Positions 47,306-57,961 of a DNA stretch of 64,000 nt are shown here, piece after piece. The notes beneath the pieces were generated by a model. That model searched no databases. It was not told where the DNA came from and saw nothing but the letters and a program-made list of their open reading frames with translations. Position numbers and translations under genes: made by a program. Source of the DNA: Ceratodon purpureus (lineage: Eukaryota > Streptophyta > Bryopsida > Pseudoditrichales > Ditrichaceae); the NCBI GenBank assembly GCA_014871385.1, contig CM026425.1:744001-808000 (forward strand). Direction: 5' to 3'. Each line of letters starts with the position of its first letter. Position 1 is the first letter of the stretch.

Positions 47306-50205
47306 CGGGAGAGCACAATGAAGTGGACCACAAAATGCAACATGTGATCATTAGGAAGTGAATTTGAAGTGTGCTATTTTTCAAAGCTCAAAGCTGATTT
47401 TGAGCATTTTGGGGTAGTTTTTTAGCATTTTAGTCACTTTCAAAGGTGTCGTAAGTTATCTCACACATGTCTACATCAAAAGAACATGTTCAATTGAAAC
47501 TTAATTTGACCACTAATTCTAAATCATGAAAATAAACTGATGACCACTAATTCTAAATCACCAAAATAATAGCATTGGCTCCCACGAACAACTGAACCAA
47601 CTCAATCATATAGCTAACAACCTCAGAATCCCACAAATTTACACAAAAATTGCCCCTCCTACCCCCCTAAACACTCTTGTTAAATCCAGCAAAAAATGGT
47701 CTAAACTATATTATCCAAACACCCCCACCAGTGACCATATATGCATTCCACAAATTCCAAATTATCAAACAAATTTACCATTAAAATCCCCCCCACAATT
47801 CAGCTACTACACCGATGGTTCCTTTATACCCCCAAGAGAAATTGGCCCAAGCAAATGGCTAAGAGAAAAAATTGGATTCGGTATTTATAGCCCCAAAGGA
47901 CTCAATATTCCCAAAAGATTACACGGTCACCAAAGTATATTACGCGCTGAAATGATGGCAGTTCACAAAACACTGAGAATTCTCAATACACAATTCCCTA
48001 ACGAACCAACATATATTTACCGATTGTCTAAATGTATTATACTTACTTAACACACAAATAAAACACTTTACATTACACAACAATCATCCAGATCAAGTCA
48101 CACTTGCCTCCATGGAAGAACTACTACAACAAAGAACACAACCAACTACAATATATAAAGTTAGAGCACACGTAGATATTGATGGCAACGAAGAAGCAGA
48201 CAAACTAGCAAAACTAGGGACACACAAAGTTCATAGAAAGGCTGAATACGCACAAGAATTTGCCCACGCAACTCCCTACTACTTCCAAAAAGACGACTGG
48301 CCATCCATGATTTCTTTTCCAGACAAAGGCCCCGTTCGAACCCTAGAAAAACAAATCAAGAAATATGATAGAGAAAACAATTTAGAATTAATGGCCATGC
48401 AAACCCCTAACATTTGCAAAGGGACAGAAAATGAAGATATAGACAATGAATTCTCCAATGAATTTTGGAATAACCCAGTTATTACAGACAAACAAAAATC
48501 ATGCCTCATCAAATTCCGTACCGGAACTTACATGGGCCAAGCTAGAAAACAGATGTTCTTTGGCAGGGATAGATTCTCGTCTATCTCAAGCTCAATTTGT
48601 AACTCACTTGAACCGGACACATGGTTACACGTACTACTCACTTGCCAACAACAACACATTCACTCACTCCAAGTCAAAAGACATAACAAAGCAGTTTGGG
48701 AAATTAGAAAACTACTTGTCTCATCTGAAAAATCTCGAAGCTTTATCCTTATGAATGCTGGCACCTTCAACGATAAACCCTCAGAAAATACCGTCCCTAA
48801 TTGGCTACTACCTTGCACGTGTGGCACACAAAGATGCCATTGTAACTCTCGATTTAGACCAGATATTCTCTACGTCAAAGGCTTACCATACCAAAGCGAC
48901 TCCCCTCCAGAAATTGACCCCAATCTCACCATACAATTCACCGAATTTACATATTGCAATGACCGATTCTCCCCAGAAACACTAGAAACCAAAACCAACA
49001 AATACAATCCATTAATTGCCAGCATCATTGCTAACGGTTGGAAAGTTGACCCCCTCATAGTTATCACACCTGGTGTCAGAGCCACCACACACATCCCATC
49101 AATGAAACTACTAGAATATCCATTCAAAATTTCCATGCCCACCATCAAAAACACCTTTAAAAATATTAATACAATTGCCATACAATATGCCATGTCTATC
49201 CTTCTCCACAAAAGAAGAATAGAAAACCACCAACGATTACCCGAGACATTGGATCCGCCCTAGCCCAAATTCTAAAACAAAAATTTTTAGTAGCTAGAGC
49301 CACTTTATTTGTATGTTAGCACACGGGTGCCAAGTCTCTTGTCACTAGGTGGGCTGTTGGTTGGCACACACATTTCGTGCCTACGATTTCTCACTTAGCA
49401 GTACCAAGCCACTTCAACCCCCACATCTGCTCAAACGAGTCCATCAAGGTTTGAGCCCAAACCAGCTGTATGATACAAACGCTCACTTCCAACCAACAAT
49501 GAGCTCGTGGCTAGGCGTTCAAACGACCACTGCAAACTACCTTATACGCCCGTTTTACTAGTTTTTTGTTACTAGTTACTTGTGACTAAAAAGTCTACTC
49601 TCGCAAGGGGGGAGTAGATCTTTACTTCCATATCTTTGTCCTAAGGACATTGGATTGGGGGTGGATCGACCAGACACTTAATTCACGTCGGTCTCCTTTG
49701 GAAACCGAAGTTTTTCTCTCTAATCTCTATTGTCTTTTAGAAGATGTTTTTTTCCAATTTAAAAAACAATATTCAGTGAAAAAAAAAATCACAAAAAGTA
49801 CCGCAAAAGTGATCCTCTTAAAAAACATCCTTGCAATACTTTTAGAACTCTAAACCAATTGTTAAGTATATAAAGTGACTATTTTAGAATACCTCTCAAA
49901 CATATATAGAGGGCATCACTCCTTCAAAAGTGATTTTTAGATAGTTTTTTGTTCTTTATTAGCCACTTTTTGAAATGACAGCATTCACTTCACTTGGATA
50001 TGAAGCCCTCATACAATAACTTTAAAGTATCTACTTTGCACGAAACTTTTCTAAGTTGTAGAAGAACAAGTTGTGAATTAATATTAGCAAAACAATTTGA
50101 CTTCAATAACATCTTTCCATCACTTTTGTGCAATTTTTGCAAAAGGGCTGAAACTGAAAAATAGCTAAGCACTTTTTTGGTCCACTTTATTCTGCTTCTC
50201 TCCGC
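47306..50205 (+). mobile_element. DNA transposon copy B, split by a LINE
   Basis: The outer parts (47306-47535 and about 49735-50205) match copy A (11570-12301) end to end in opposite orientation, including CATCTTTCCATCACTTTTGT and GCAAAAGGGCTGAAA. The termini are inverted repeats (GCGGGAGAG near 47306; GAGAAGCAGAATAAAGTGGA, as complement, near 50186-50202). The middle of the element, about 50 bp in copy A, is replaced by a LINE fragment. Outside both ends lie identical 18-bp copies of GTCACAATACCATGTCAC (47278-47295, 50215-50232). Confidence 0.75.
47536..49735 (+). mobile_element. LINE 3' fragment with RNase H domain
   Basis: The translation begins inside a polymerase C-terminal region (QLNHIANNLRIPQIYTK) and continues into a type I RNase H domain: YYTDGSFIPP, LRAEMMAVHK, a TDCLNVLYLL block in a shifted frame near 48012, and VRAHVDIDGNEEADKLAK, which together give the D-E-D-D catalytic set. 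A single-base deletion near 48012 breaks the frame. The open part 48112-49263 (383 codons) continues with a Cys/His region (SLEPDTWLHVLLTCQQQHIH, RHNKAVWEI) typical of the zinc-binding tail after RNase H in some non-LTR elements. The DNA is much more AT-rich than the LINE at 51.5-54.2 kb, so it is a different family. The part after 49263 is 3' UTR. It is inserted in transposon copy B. Confidence 0.7.
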
Positions 50206-50232
50206 CTCATATCCGTCACAATACCATGTCAC

Positions 50233-51310
50233 AAAATTATCCAAATATTACATCCATACCTTTCATCCGCAATTCCGTTTTGTTTTCAAAGGTTCCCATG
50301 TTCTTTTCATGTTTTTAATTGATTCTCACTTTCGCAATGGCCAATGCAATTCATGCACTTTCTTTTGTTGCATTGCAACACGTTGTTTGCTAGTATATAC
50401 ATATATATAGAGAAAGAGAAGAGATATGAGGCCCCTTTTACACTAGAGGTGAAAAGCCGCAAGAAAACTTTAGCCAATGAGAATGCCTAGAAATTTTCAG
50501 CCAATGACATGTCTAGAAATTTTCATGCCAATGACATGCCTAGAAATTGAGAGGACGAAGAAATGTCACTTTACACCTAAACTTTTAGTCCTAGGGACGA
50601 AACGATGAGAAAATGACATGGACATCACTTTTGTCCTTGGTAGCAACAAAAAGGCACATTTATGAAGACCCCCAAATTTTTAATATTTTTTCATAACCTT
50701 ATATTAGAAAATGTATTAAAATTTTCAGCACATTGTTTTTAGGCCCCTTCTCACTTTAAACTATATATCCAAAGGACGTTAAATTTAAAGTTAGACCTCT
50801 CAAGAATGAGCCATGGCCCTTAGCTGATTTTCTCCACGACTTCTAATTTTTAGTGCAAAGAGGGCCTGAGTGGATCGTGACGTATGCGACTGGCATGTAC
50901 CTTGGGAGAAACAGTGCCGAAAGGTGGAACACCTAATATAATTGGATTGCAAGGCGGCTTCCGGGTGGTCTTCCAGGAAGATATCCATTCACTAGAGCAT
51001 CCACAACGGTGCCTGTCAAGTGTCTCTGGCTCAGTTTGGCGGGCTTCCAGTCTTCCAATTCGCTGTTGTGCGCTTTGGAATCGTGGTTGATGCTTCGTCT
51101 AATATTTGAAGATGACTCATATAAGGGATAATCGCTCTTTGCAGGATATGACGTTGAAATAATGCAGACTAAATATCAAGTACTGTCCAGTATCAAGAGC
51201 AGAAAATTTTTGGTCAAATCTTTTGACTATTATTATTAGTTTCTCACAGCCTGGAGCACATGATAACTACCGGTATGCATTGCAAAATGAAGTGGTGATA
51301 GGTAACATTA
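50233..51310. other. No gene seen
   Basis: A short repeat of TGACATG(C/T)CTAGAAATT occurs three times at 50490-50545. No exon is supported. Confidence 0.45.
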
Positions 51311-51534
51311 TAGCGTGGGGAATGGTGCTTTGGGTGAGGAAGGTGAGCACGACTCTGACAAAGAAATGGCAAAACAGGTAGGGAGCCCCTTCGCAGGGGA
51401 TGGAGGAAGTCTCGAACTGAATCGAGCTCAGACAAGACAGTCGCTGGGGGCAGAGCGACCGGATTTCTCTAACGTCTGCACAGACACGCTCAACTTCATC
51501 GGGTCCAAGAGTCGAAGACCAAATTCCATCCCAT

Positions 51535-54251
51535 ATGCTCCCTGCAATTCGAGAATGGCTAAAGGAACGTAGAATTCATGTGGATCTTCCTACCTCACCT
51601 CTCCAACCACGTCTCTCCCAACACATGATAGCTCAGGTGAATGGAGGCAATCCTACACACTCTCCAGGGAAGGCTCGACCCGCACGGGCCTCCAGAATGG
51701 TCCGGAACAGTGCACAAAGTCCGTATCCGAAACCTAAACCGTCTCAGGTCAACCCCCCTCAAGAATGCTGATGATAGTTACACTCCTCAGCCAAAATACC
51801 CAGGGGCTCAACGACTCTAGGAAAGTTGACAGAGTTCGTAATTATTATAGGAATTACTTGAGACAAGCATATATTATATATTTGCAAGAACACAAACTCA
51901 GGGGCAGGCGTGCGTTGGCCATCAAAGAATTGATGTGGCCGGGAGCACAATTCTTTTGTCAAGACGCAGTAGCAGCTTACAATCATGCGGTAATAAAGAA
52001 GGGGCAGGTAGCGAAGGCGTATGCATGTGGGTGGCGCCACGACTTACACATATGATATGTTATTCCGGCCAAGCTCTAGGTGGTGATGCACAATGGGTGG
52101 GGTTGCATGGTGTCCCTGGGACAGACGTGGCCATAATCAACATCTACGCTCCACACACCCCTGCACAAAGATGTGCTTTGTGGCTCAAATTAATTGCGAG
52201 TCTTCCAAGCAACTGTAGATGGATTATGACAGGGGATTGGAACTTTGTTGAGCGCCCTGATGACAAATCCAGTCAGAAGCTTTCACAGACAACCGTGGAA
52301 GAAAGGAGGGAGTTTAAAGAGTTTAAGGAGCTCTTCCAGGTAGAAGATAACTTCCCCTCGGCCCAGCGACTTAAATACAGCACGGACAACAAACGAGGGG
52401 GCCGAGACATAATTTTGGCAAGGCTTGACCGCTACTATACCTTTTCAGATGGTGGCGACCCAACTAGTAAGGACAATTACAAAATACTTGGAGATTGTTC
52501 GGCCTCGGACCATCTGCATGTATGGAGGCAGATCTGCTTCGAACTGCAGCCCAAATCAAGCTCTCCGTATGTCATGAATGCATCCCATCTTAAAGAACCC
52601 GAGGTGCAACTTGGGATCAGGAGACTCTGGGCTCGTTTGTCTCACCTCCCCTTTTTTGGGAAACTCAGAAGATGTGTAAAATATTACAAAGAGTTCTGTA
52701 TCAGCAAAGCCGAAGAGAAGCGGTTCGTGGAGCAACAGTTGAGACAAGAGCTGGAGCAACTCTCGGGCGCATTGCAACAGGATACGAGCAATGAACAGGT
52801 GCAGGGGGATTTTGCGCAGGTAGCAGGCCATCTCTTGAGCTTCGAACGGTCGAAGGCCGAGGGCCAACGACTTAGGAGCCGCCTACAGTGGAAAGGCAAA
52901 GGAGACCAATGCTCGAAAGAGTTCTTCCGAGCACACCGCCAACGCTCCAACGCCTCCCACATCACGGAACTTGACGATGAGGACGGGACCACACACACAA
53001 ACCAAGCGGATCTGGCACGCATCTGCCACAGATACTATCAGAAGTTGTACACGGGGAGGGAGGAAACAAATGAGGGCGCCATGACCAAAATTTTAAGCCA
53101 CCTTTCGGACAGCTTGTCCACCCAAGCTAAAACTGCCCGTAGCGCCCTCCCAACGACAGAGGAGCTACATCACGCTCTCATGGACATGAAAGTGGGCAAG
53201 TCACCGGGACCTGACGGCATACTCTTAGAGTTCTACAGGTCCTTTTGGGATATTCTGGGGGACGAATACCTAGGAATGCTGCGGGAAGGAATTGTGCAAG
53301 GAGAATTACCGCCGGGAGTGACACAAAGGACCATCGCCCTGCTGCACAAAGGAGGTCTTAGGCGCCTCTTGACGAACTGGAGGCCCATTACTTTGCTAAA
53401 TATCAGCTACAAGATCTATGCCAAAGCTCTTCAACTTCGGTTGCAATCCGTTCTTATGGAGATTATCAGCACCAACCAATCAGCATTTTTGCCAATGCGA
53501 TTTATTCTTGATAACCTCCTGTTGACCCATGAGACAATTGCCTGGGCGGAATAATCCCAACAACCATTACTGTTTCTAAAACTCAACTTCTCAAAAGCGT
53601 ACCACATGGTTGATTGGGGATGTATGTTTCGAGTTATGGAGGCCCTAGGGTTCCCTACAGAGTTCATTGGTATGGTTCGGCTCCTCTTCCAAGGAGCCAC
53701 TACTACTGTCAAGCTCAATGGGTCCCCGTCTCCCTCACTCCGTATTGAGCGAGGGGTGCGCCAAGGCTGCCCCCTCGCTCCTTACATCTTCCTAATCACT
53801 GCTGAAGTACTGAGTCGCATGGTGGACAAGGAGCTGGCTGAAGGAAGAGTGGAGGGCATTCGGCTCCCATTTGGCAACCGCCAGCAAACTCTTGCACAGT
53901 ACGCAGACGATACCTCACTCACGCTCCTAGGGGACGAGGAGAAGGTACGCAATATGATTTACATCTTGGAAACATTTTGCCTAGCGACAGGATTAGTCCT
54001 GAACTGGTCGAAGTCAAATGGTTATTGGAAGTGCGTTAACCAGGAGTTTTCGCCCAGCCTGGACGGTCCATCAAGGGATAGCGTGGGCAGACAACGATAG
54101 TGTGAGCAAGTTGCTGGGAGCACCATTTGGACTCTCTCTTAGTACAGCCAACGTCGACGATTTTATACACACAAGGCTTGTCAAGAAACTGACGTACTAA
54201 AGCTCTACGAAGATAAACCCAACAGGTCAAGGCGTGGTGGCCAACAGCGTC
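51535..54251 (+). pseudogene. LINE retrotransposon, inactive and truncated
   Basis: The tail of an ORF1 (51535-51771, Pro-rich, ends PKPKPSQVNPPQEC) is followed by ORF2 from ATG 51765. The endonuclease domain shows LSQNTQGL, LQEHKL, INIYAPH, MTGDWNFVE and SDHLHV. The reverse transcriptase shows GKSPGPDG, WRPITLLNISYKIYAKAL, GVRQGCPLAPYIF and QYADDTSL. It is broken by a frameshift near 52005, a TAA at 53552-53554 and another stop near 54198. Motif A reads LKLNFSKAYH in place of the usual LDFxKAYD, so a catalytic Asp is Asn. It stops at LTYxSSTKINPTGQGVVANSV, where an LTR element begins. The element belongs to the APE-type plant LINEs by motif order. Confidence 0.8.
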
Positions 54252-54615
54252 TGTGGGATCCGAGAAACTCAGAATAACCCGGAAGAGCCCTAGCCGGCGT
54301 AAGTATTCCATTAATTTTTCATTTTTTTGGTTAATTAGGTAAAAACTGGCCTGACACTAGCAGTATTAGTAGTTAACGCAAACCGGATACTCCAGAAACG
54401 TTAAAACAGTTAATGTAGGAAGTGTTCCCGGAACCTGGAGTCCGAAACTCGGAAGATAAAACACGGAACGGGTGGACGATCCGAGTACTGACCGTTACTG
54501 TAACCGCGTCAAGGATCCGAAGCGACGCGGAAGTCATCATGACCCGGATAGGCGTTTACCCCGGTACGTTGGCGGCTGCAATTACGGGCCGCCACAGCGT
54601 TTATTATGCCTGGGG

Positions 54616-54623
54616 TATATAAG
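54616..54623 (+). promoter_or_regulatory. TATA box (TATATAAG)
   Basis: This TATA box lies 159 bp before the ATG of the 736-residue ORF. It is placed like the TATAAAAG boxes at 5839 and 60668 in the other LTR family, which are also followed by a purine-rich GGTAGGAGAGAGA-like leader. Confidence 0.6.
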
Positions 54624-54774
54624 CGAGGGTGTTAGGGTTTGGAGTTCCTTTTTGCAAACTGGGAGTAGAGAGTGAAAGAGCGGTGAGGTGTTTTTGTCTT
54701 TTCCGATTCACCGGCAGTTGGATTGCCGGGTTTCTTGCTGTCGGATCGTAGAGGGAGAGAAGTAAGGCGTAGAG

Positions 54775-56985
54775 ATGGCGCACGTGCAGTGTAGCATCCT
54801 TAGCCCCGGAACTCCAGTGAAGGAATCGGATATGGAGGAACTGATCACCGACCTCACTCGGATGAGGTGTGAGGGATTGTTGGCACGGCCGTGGTTACTG
54901 AAGAGTGAGGTGATGGTGAGGGAGGTCCTGGAAGGACCGGACAACCGGTGGGATAATACGATCCGAGGCAAGCCCACGCTGTGGAATGCGGAACAGTGGG
55001 CAGCAGCTTACGGTTTCGAGCAGACCGGACTCCTTTGGGCGACCCGGACGGATAAATACGTGCAGGATAGGTTCCACGGGAAGATCCATAGGAACAACGG
55101 ATACGAGATAGACGCCTGCAAGGATAGGAGGCAGAGGCAGGTCTTAGCTTTCCTCGTTCCGATCCTGTACCCGCAAAAACCGGCACAAGTTACCATTACG
55201 GTCGGGAACACCATCCTCGGAGCGTATTCAGGAGAACGTCCGGTGAATTGGGCCGCACTCATGGCGGAAGTGGTGCAGAAGATGGTGCCGACGATCGGAA
55301 AGAAGCCGACCCCACTCTCCCCTTTCCTCTTTCACCTTTACCATGCGTATGAATTGCTGAGCGATAAGGAGGACAAGACGTATACGCACGCGAAGAACTG
55401 CCTCAAATTCTCGGAGATTCCGCCCGGAATGGAACCCGATCCGCGAGGTGAGCTCTCGGATACAACGTCCTCGGAAGATGAGGACGATACGAAGGAGGTT
55501 CCGAACCCTGGCGCTACTAGGGCTCAGTCCAGATCGCGATCGGAGCAGGCTGCGTCACGACACGCGGAGCCCTCTACAGCCCGGGGAGATCCGGAACGGA
55601 GAGAGGTCAGTTCCGATCGGGGATTTCCGGTGGACCTATTTCGGGGGATTCGGGAGGAGACTCACCGGGCGCAAGCTTCTTACGATCGGATCGAAACCCT
55701 GTTCCGGAGGGTTTGTACATCACTGGGAGGTTGCTTACCGGAGGAGGTGATCCGAGAAGTGGAGTTGTTGAAGGACGCCCCAAATCTCCGGAGTGAGAAG
55801 AAGCGGCTAGAGCTTCAGTTGCAGGAGCTGACAAGGGAACTGGCAGCCAAGAGTGATGAGATCCGTAAGTTCCACGCCGAGCAGGAGGAGACTTTGGGGG
55901 AGCTTCGGAAGTTGGTGGGAAGTTCGGGAGCGGTAATCAACAAGGCCCGGCTGTTTGATGAGAACGTAGTACAGCCGGCCGATTTCGAGGACAAACAGAG
56001 GATCATCATGATCCTCTCCAAATGCGAGCACTCGATGAACATGATCCTGAAGAAGATCCGGCAGCTGCTCAATCCGAGTACCGGAAGTCCCAGTCTCAGA
56101 GTCGCTGGTCGGAGCCTCCCGCTCCCCGGATCGCCCTCTCGGGCCGTTGTAGGAGAATCTCGCGGAGTGGGGTTCCGAACCCCGATAGGGAGTAACCTCC
56201 AAGTCGAGGAGCGGATGACAGTCGAAGAGGCCGCCATGACAAATCGGACGATCGCGGAGGTGCTCCGGGAACACCAAGCACAAGTGGCGTCACCCGGAAC
56301 CAGTACAGTCCAGCAGAGCTGCGCGATTCCCACAGGTCAGGTGGAGGTGACCGGAACGACAGTCACCGAGAGGCGGATCGAGGAGAGGACGGTTTCGGAA
56401 CAGGTGACTCGGACCGTGCAGCCGGATGTTCTTCCACGACTCGGAGAGGAGGTGATCATTGCGAATTACCGAGGGGAGATAGCGGGACCGGAATGGGGAC
56501 AAGCTAGTTCACCACCCGGACGGACCCGAGTGACTCAGGAGGGGGGATTGACCCCTTCACCCACAGCCAAGACCGGAACGGTGACGCCTACTCCCACCGG
56601 AACGCCAGGAGCGGATTCCCCATCAAACAGTGTCGGTGCTTACCGGAGGTTGCGGAAAAGGAAGGAGCCGACAGAGAAGGTCCCGATTGCGATTTCAGAG
56701 TCTGACTCAGAGACGCACGAAAGCTCTCCGGTTGGGACCACCGGAACTGATACTCGGACTCCGACGTCCGGAACCCCTCCCGCACATATGATCCCGAAAT
56801 CGCCCAAGTCCCCCAAGCCCCGGATCGTTACCCGGTTGTCCTTGGAGGCTCAGGAGAGGGAGTCAAAGGCGGAACGGAGTGCTAGGCGCAAGGCAGCACG
56901 AGCAGCAGGGGCGGGCGGATCAGAGCCGCGGGTGACCAGGTCGAAGGATCGCGAGCAGGAGAGCCACAAGAAGCCAAAGAAGTGA
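54775..56985 (+). CDS. 736-aa ORF inside putative LTR, unknown function
   Basis: The frame is intact from ATG 54775 to TGA 56985. Residues 1-215 look like a globular domain (LLARPWLLKSEVMVREVLEG, WNAEQWAAAYGF, VNWAALMAEVVQKMV, TPLSPFLFHLYHAYELL), reminiscent of plant-transposon-associated domains, though I cannot name one firmly. Residues about 215-300 are Ser/Glu/Arg rich. Residues about 330-430 form a coiled coil (SEKKRLELQLQELTRELAAK). The remainder is low-complexity Pro/Thr/Ser, ending in a strongly basic tail (ERSARRKAARAAGA). There is no zinc knuckle, protease or polymerase. It lies downstream of a TATA box and upstream of the primer-binding site, so a genomic RNA would carry it before gag. 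An intact frame in a landscape of dead elements suggests youth or selection. It could be an extra capsid-like or regulatory protein. Confidence 0.6.
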   Translation: MAHVQCSILSPGTPVKESDMEELITDLTRMRCEGLLARPWLLKSEVMVREVLEGPDNRWDNTIRGKPTLWNAEQWAAAYGFEQTGLLWATRTDKYVQDRFHGKIHRNNGYEIDACKDRRQRQVLAFLVPILYPQKPAQVTITVGNTILGAYSGERPVNWAALMAEVVQKMVPTIGKKPTPLSPFLFHLYHAYELLSDKEDKTYTHAKNCLKFSEIPPGMEPDPRGELSDTTSSEDEDDTKEVPNPGATRAQSRSRSEQAASRHAEPSTARGDPERREVSSDRGFPVDLFRGIREETHRAQASYDRIETLFRRVCTSLGGCLPEEVIREVELLKDAPNLRSEKKRLELQLQELTRELAAKSDEIRKFHAEQEETLGELRKLVGSSGAVINKARLFDENVVQPADFEDKQRIIMILSKCEHSMNMILKKIRQLLNPSTGSPSLRVAGRSLPLPGSPSRAVVGESRGVGFRTPIGSNLQVEERMTVEEAAMTNRTIAEVLREHQAQVASPGTSTVQQSCAIPTGQVEVTGTTVTERRIEERTVSEQVTRTVQPDVLPRLGEEVIIANYRGEIAGPEWGQASSPPGRTRVTQEGGLTPSPTAKTGTVTPTPTGTPGADSPSNSVGAYRRLRKRKEPTEKVPIAISESDSETHESSPVGTTGTDTRTPTSGTPPAHMIPKSPKSPKPRIVTRLSLEAQERESKAERSARRKAARAAGAGGSEPRVTRSKDREQESHKKPKK

Positions 56986-57932
56986 TAGATTCCTCTCACT
57001 GCCACTTGTCGTAACTTTCCGGATTTATAGGAGTAGATTCCGGATCGGGAGATCCGTCCTAGTCGTAAAGTAGAATTCTAGGTAGGTAGTTAGGGATTAG
57101 GGTTTTGATTGAACTGCCGGCGCCGCCGCTTTTGTGGAAGCCCCTGCTTACTTAAACCAGGCAGGCGAGGCGGTCCGGGTCTTCGTTTTTGCATGTTTTC
57201 CCCCTATATTCCTTATCAGTAAAGTATTTGTGTTTTGTAAGTACTGTGCGTGATTTCCCGCTAAGTGTGAATGATCCGGGAAGGATATGAGAGTTCTGCT
57301 GTAGCTCGGATAGGAAGGTGATGGGAGTTGCGACGAGACCCGAACCGGAAAGGAAATGGGATTGAGCGGAAAGATTTAGCGGATTGTCGTAGGAGTGAAG
57401 CCTCACTGTTCCGTCCCCAAATCAACCTCATACGGAATAGCCGTCGCTAGGGTCGAAGCGGATCAAGAACTACTTGGTCGGGCTCCCTGAACTTCTGAAG
57501 AGGTTCCGTGCACAGTGAGAGGGGGAGTCGGAACGTGGTACGGGTCGCCTAGGGATAATCGAATCCTGGTTCTCCCAGATCCGGATTGGTTTGTCGTTGT
57601 AGTCCCACGGATCGGAGAGGATCGTTTGTGTGACCTGCTGGCCAGAGTACTCTAGGACAGTTGTGAGACGGTAACTGATCCGAGACGTTGGGGTTTGTGG
57701 ACGAAACACCTAATGAAAGAGAAGAATAGAGAAAGAGATAGTTAAGGAGTTACGTTCCGAAGACACTATCCGAGCAGTGGCAAGGCTCGGAACGATTAGA
57801 AGTAACTACTTGGTGAAACACTATTGAATCCCTGGACGATACTCGGAACCTAGTGACAGTACGGAAGTTTACGCTCAATTAGAGCGCTATCCGGATGTTA
57901 GTTGCGTTTCCGTGTTTCGACACGTAAAAATC

Positions 57933-57950
57933 TGGCGCCGCTGCCGCGGA
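57933..57950 (+). other. Primer-binding site, tRNA-Asp type
   Basis: TGGCGCCGCTGCCGCGGA matches, with two differences, the complement of the 3' end of plant tRNA-Asp, the primer used by Tat/Athila-type Ty3 elements. It lies 12 bp before the ATG-bearing gag frame. Confidence 0.65.
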
Positions 57951-57961
57951 TTCGATAAGCT

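Larger units (their letters stand above)
54252..57922 (+). mobile_element. Putative giant 5' LTR of Ty3-type element
   Basis: The left edge, TGTGGGATCC, begins exactly where the LINE homology stops. The right edge, TTTCGACA, ends 10 bp before a primer-binding site. TG...CA ends, a TATATAAG promoter at 54616-54623 and the primer site all fit an LTR of about 3.7 kb. It contains the 736-residue ORF at 54775-56985. A weakness is that the LTR at 60343 does not match it, so the pairing of the two ends is unproven. The alternative is two different elements joined by recombination. Confidence 0.4.

Noticed and set aside
54854-56333. Minus-strand frames opposite the 736-residue ORF
   Set aside because: They are antisense shadows; the plus frame has the longer ORF, a promoter and coiled-coil logic.
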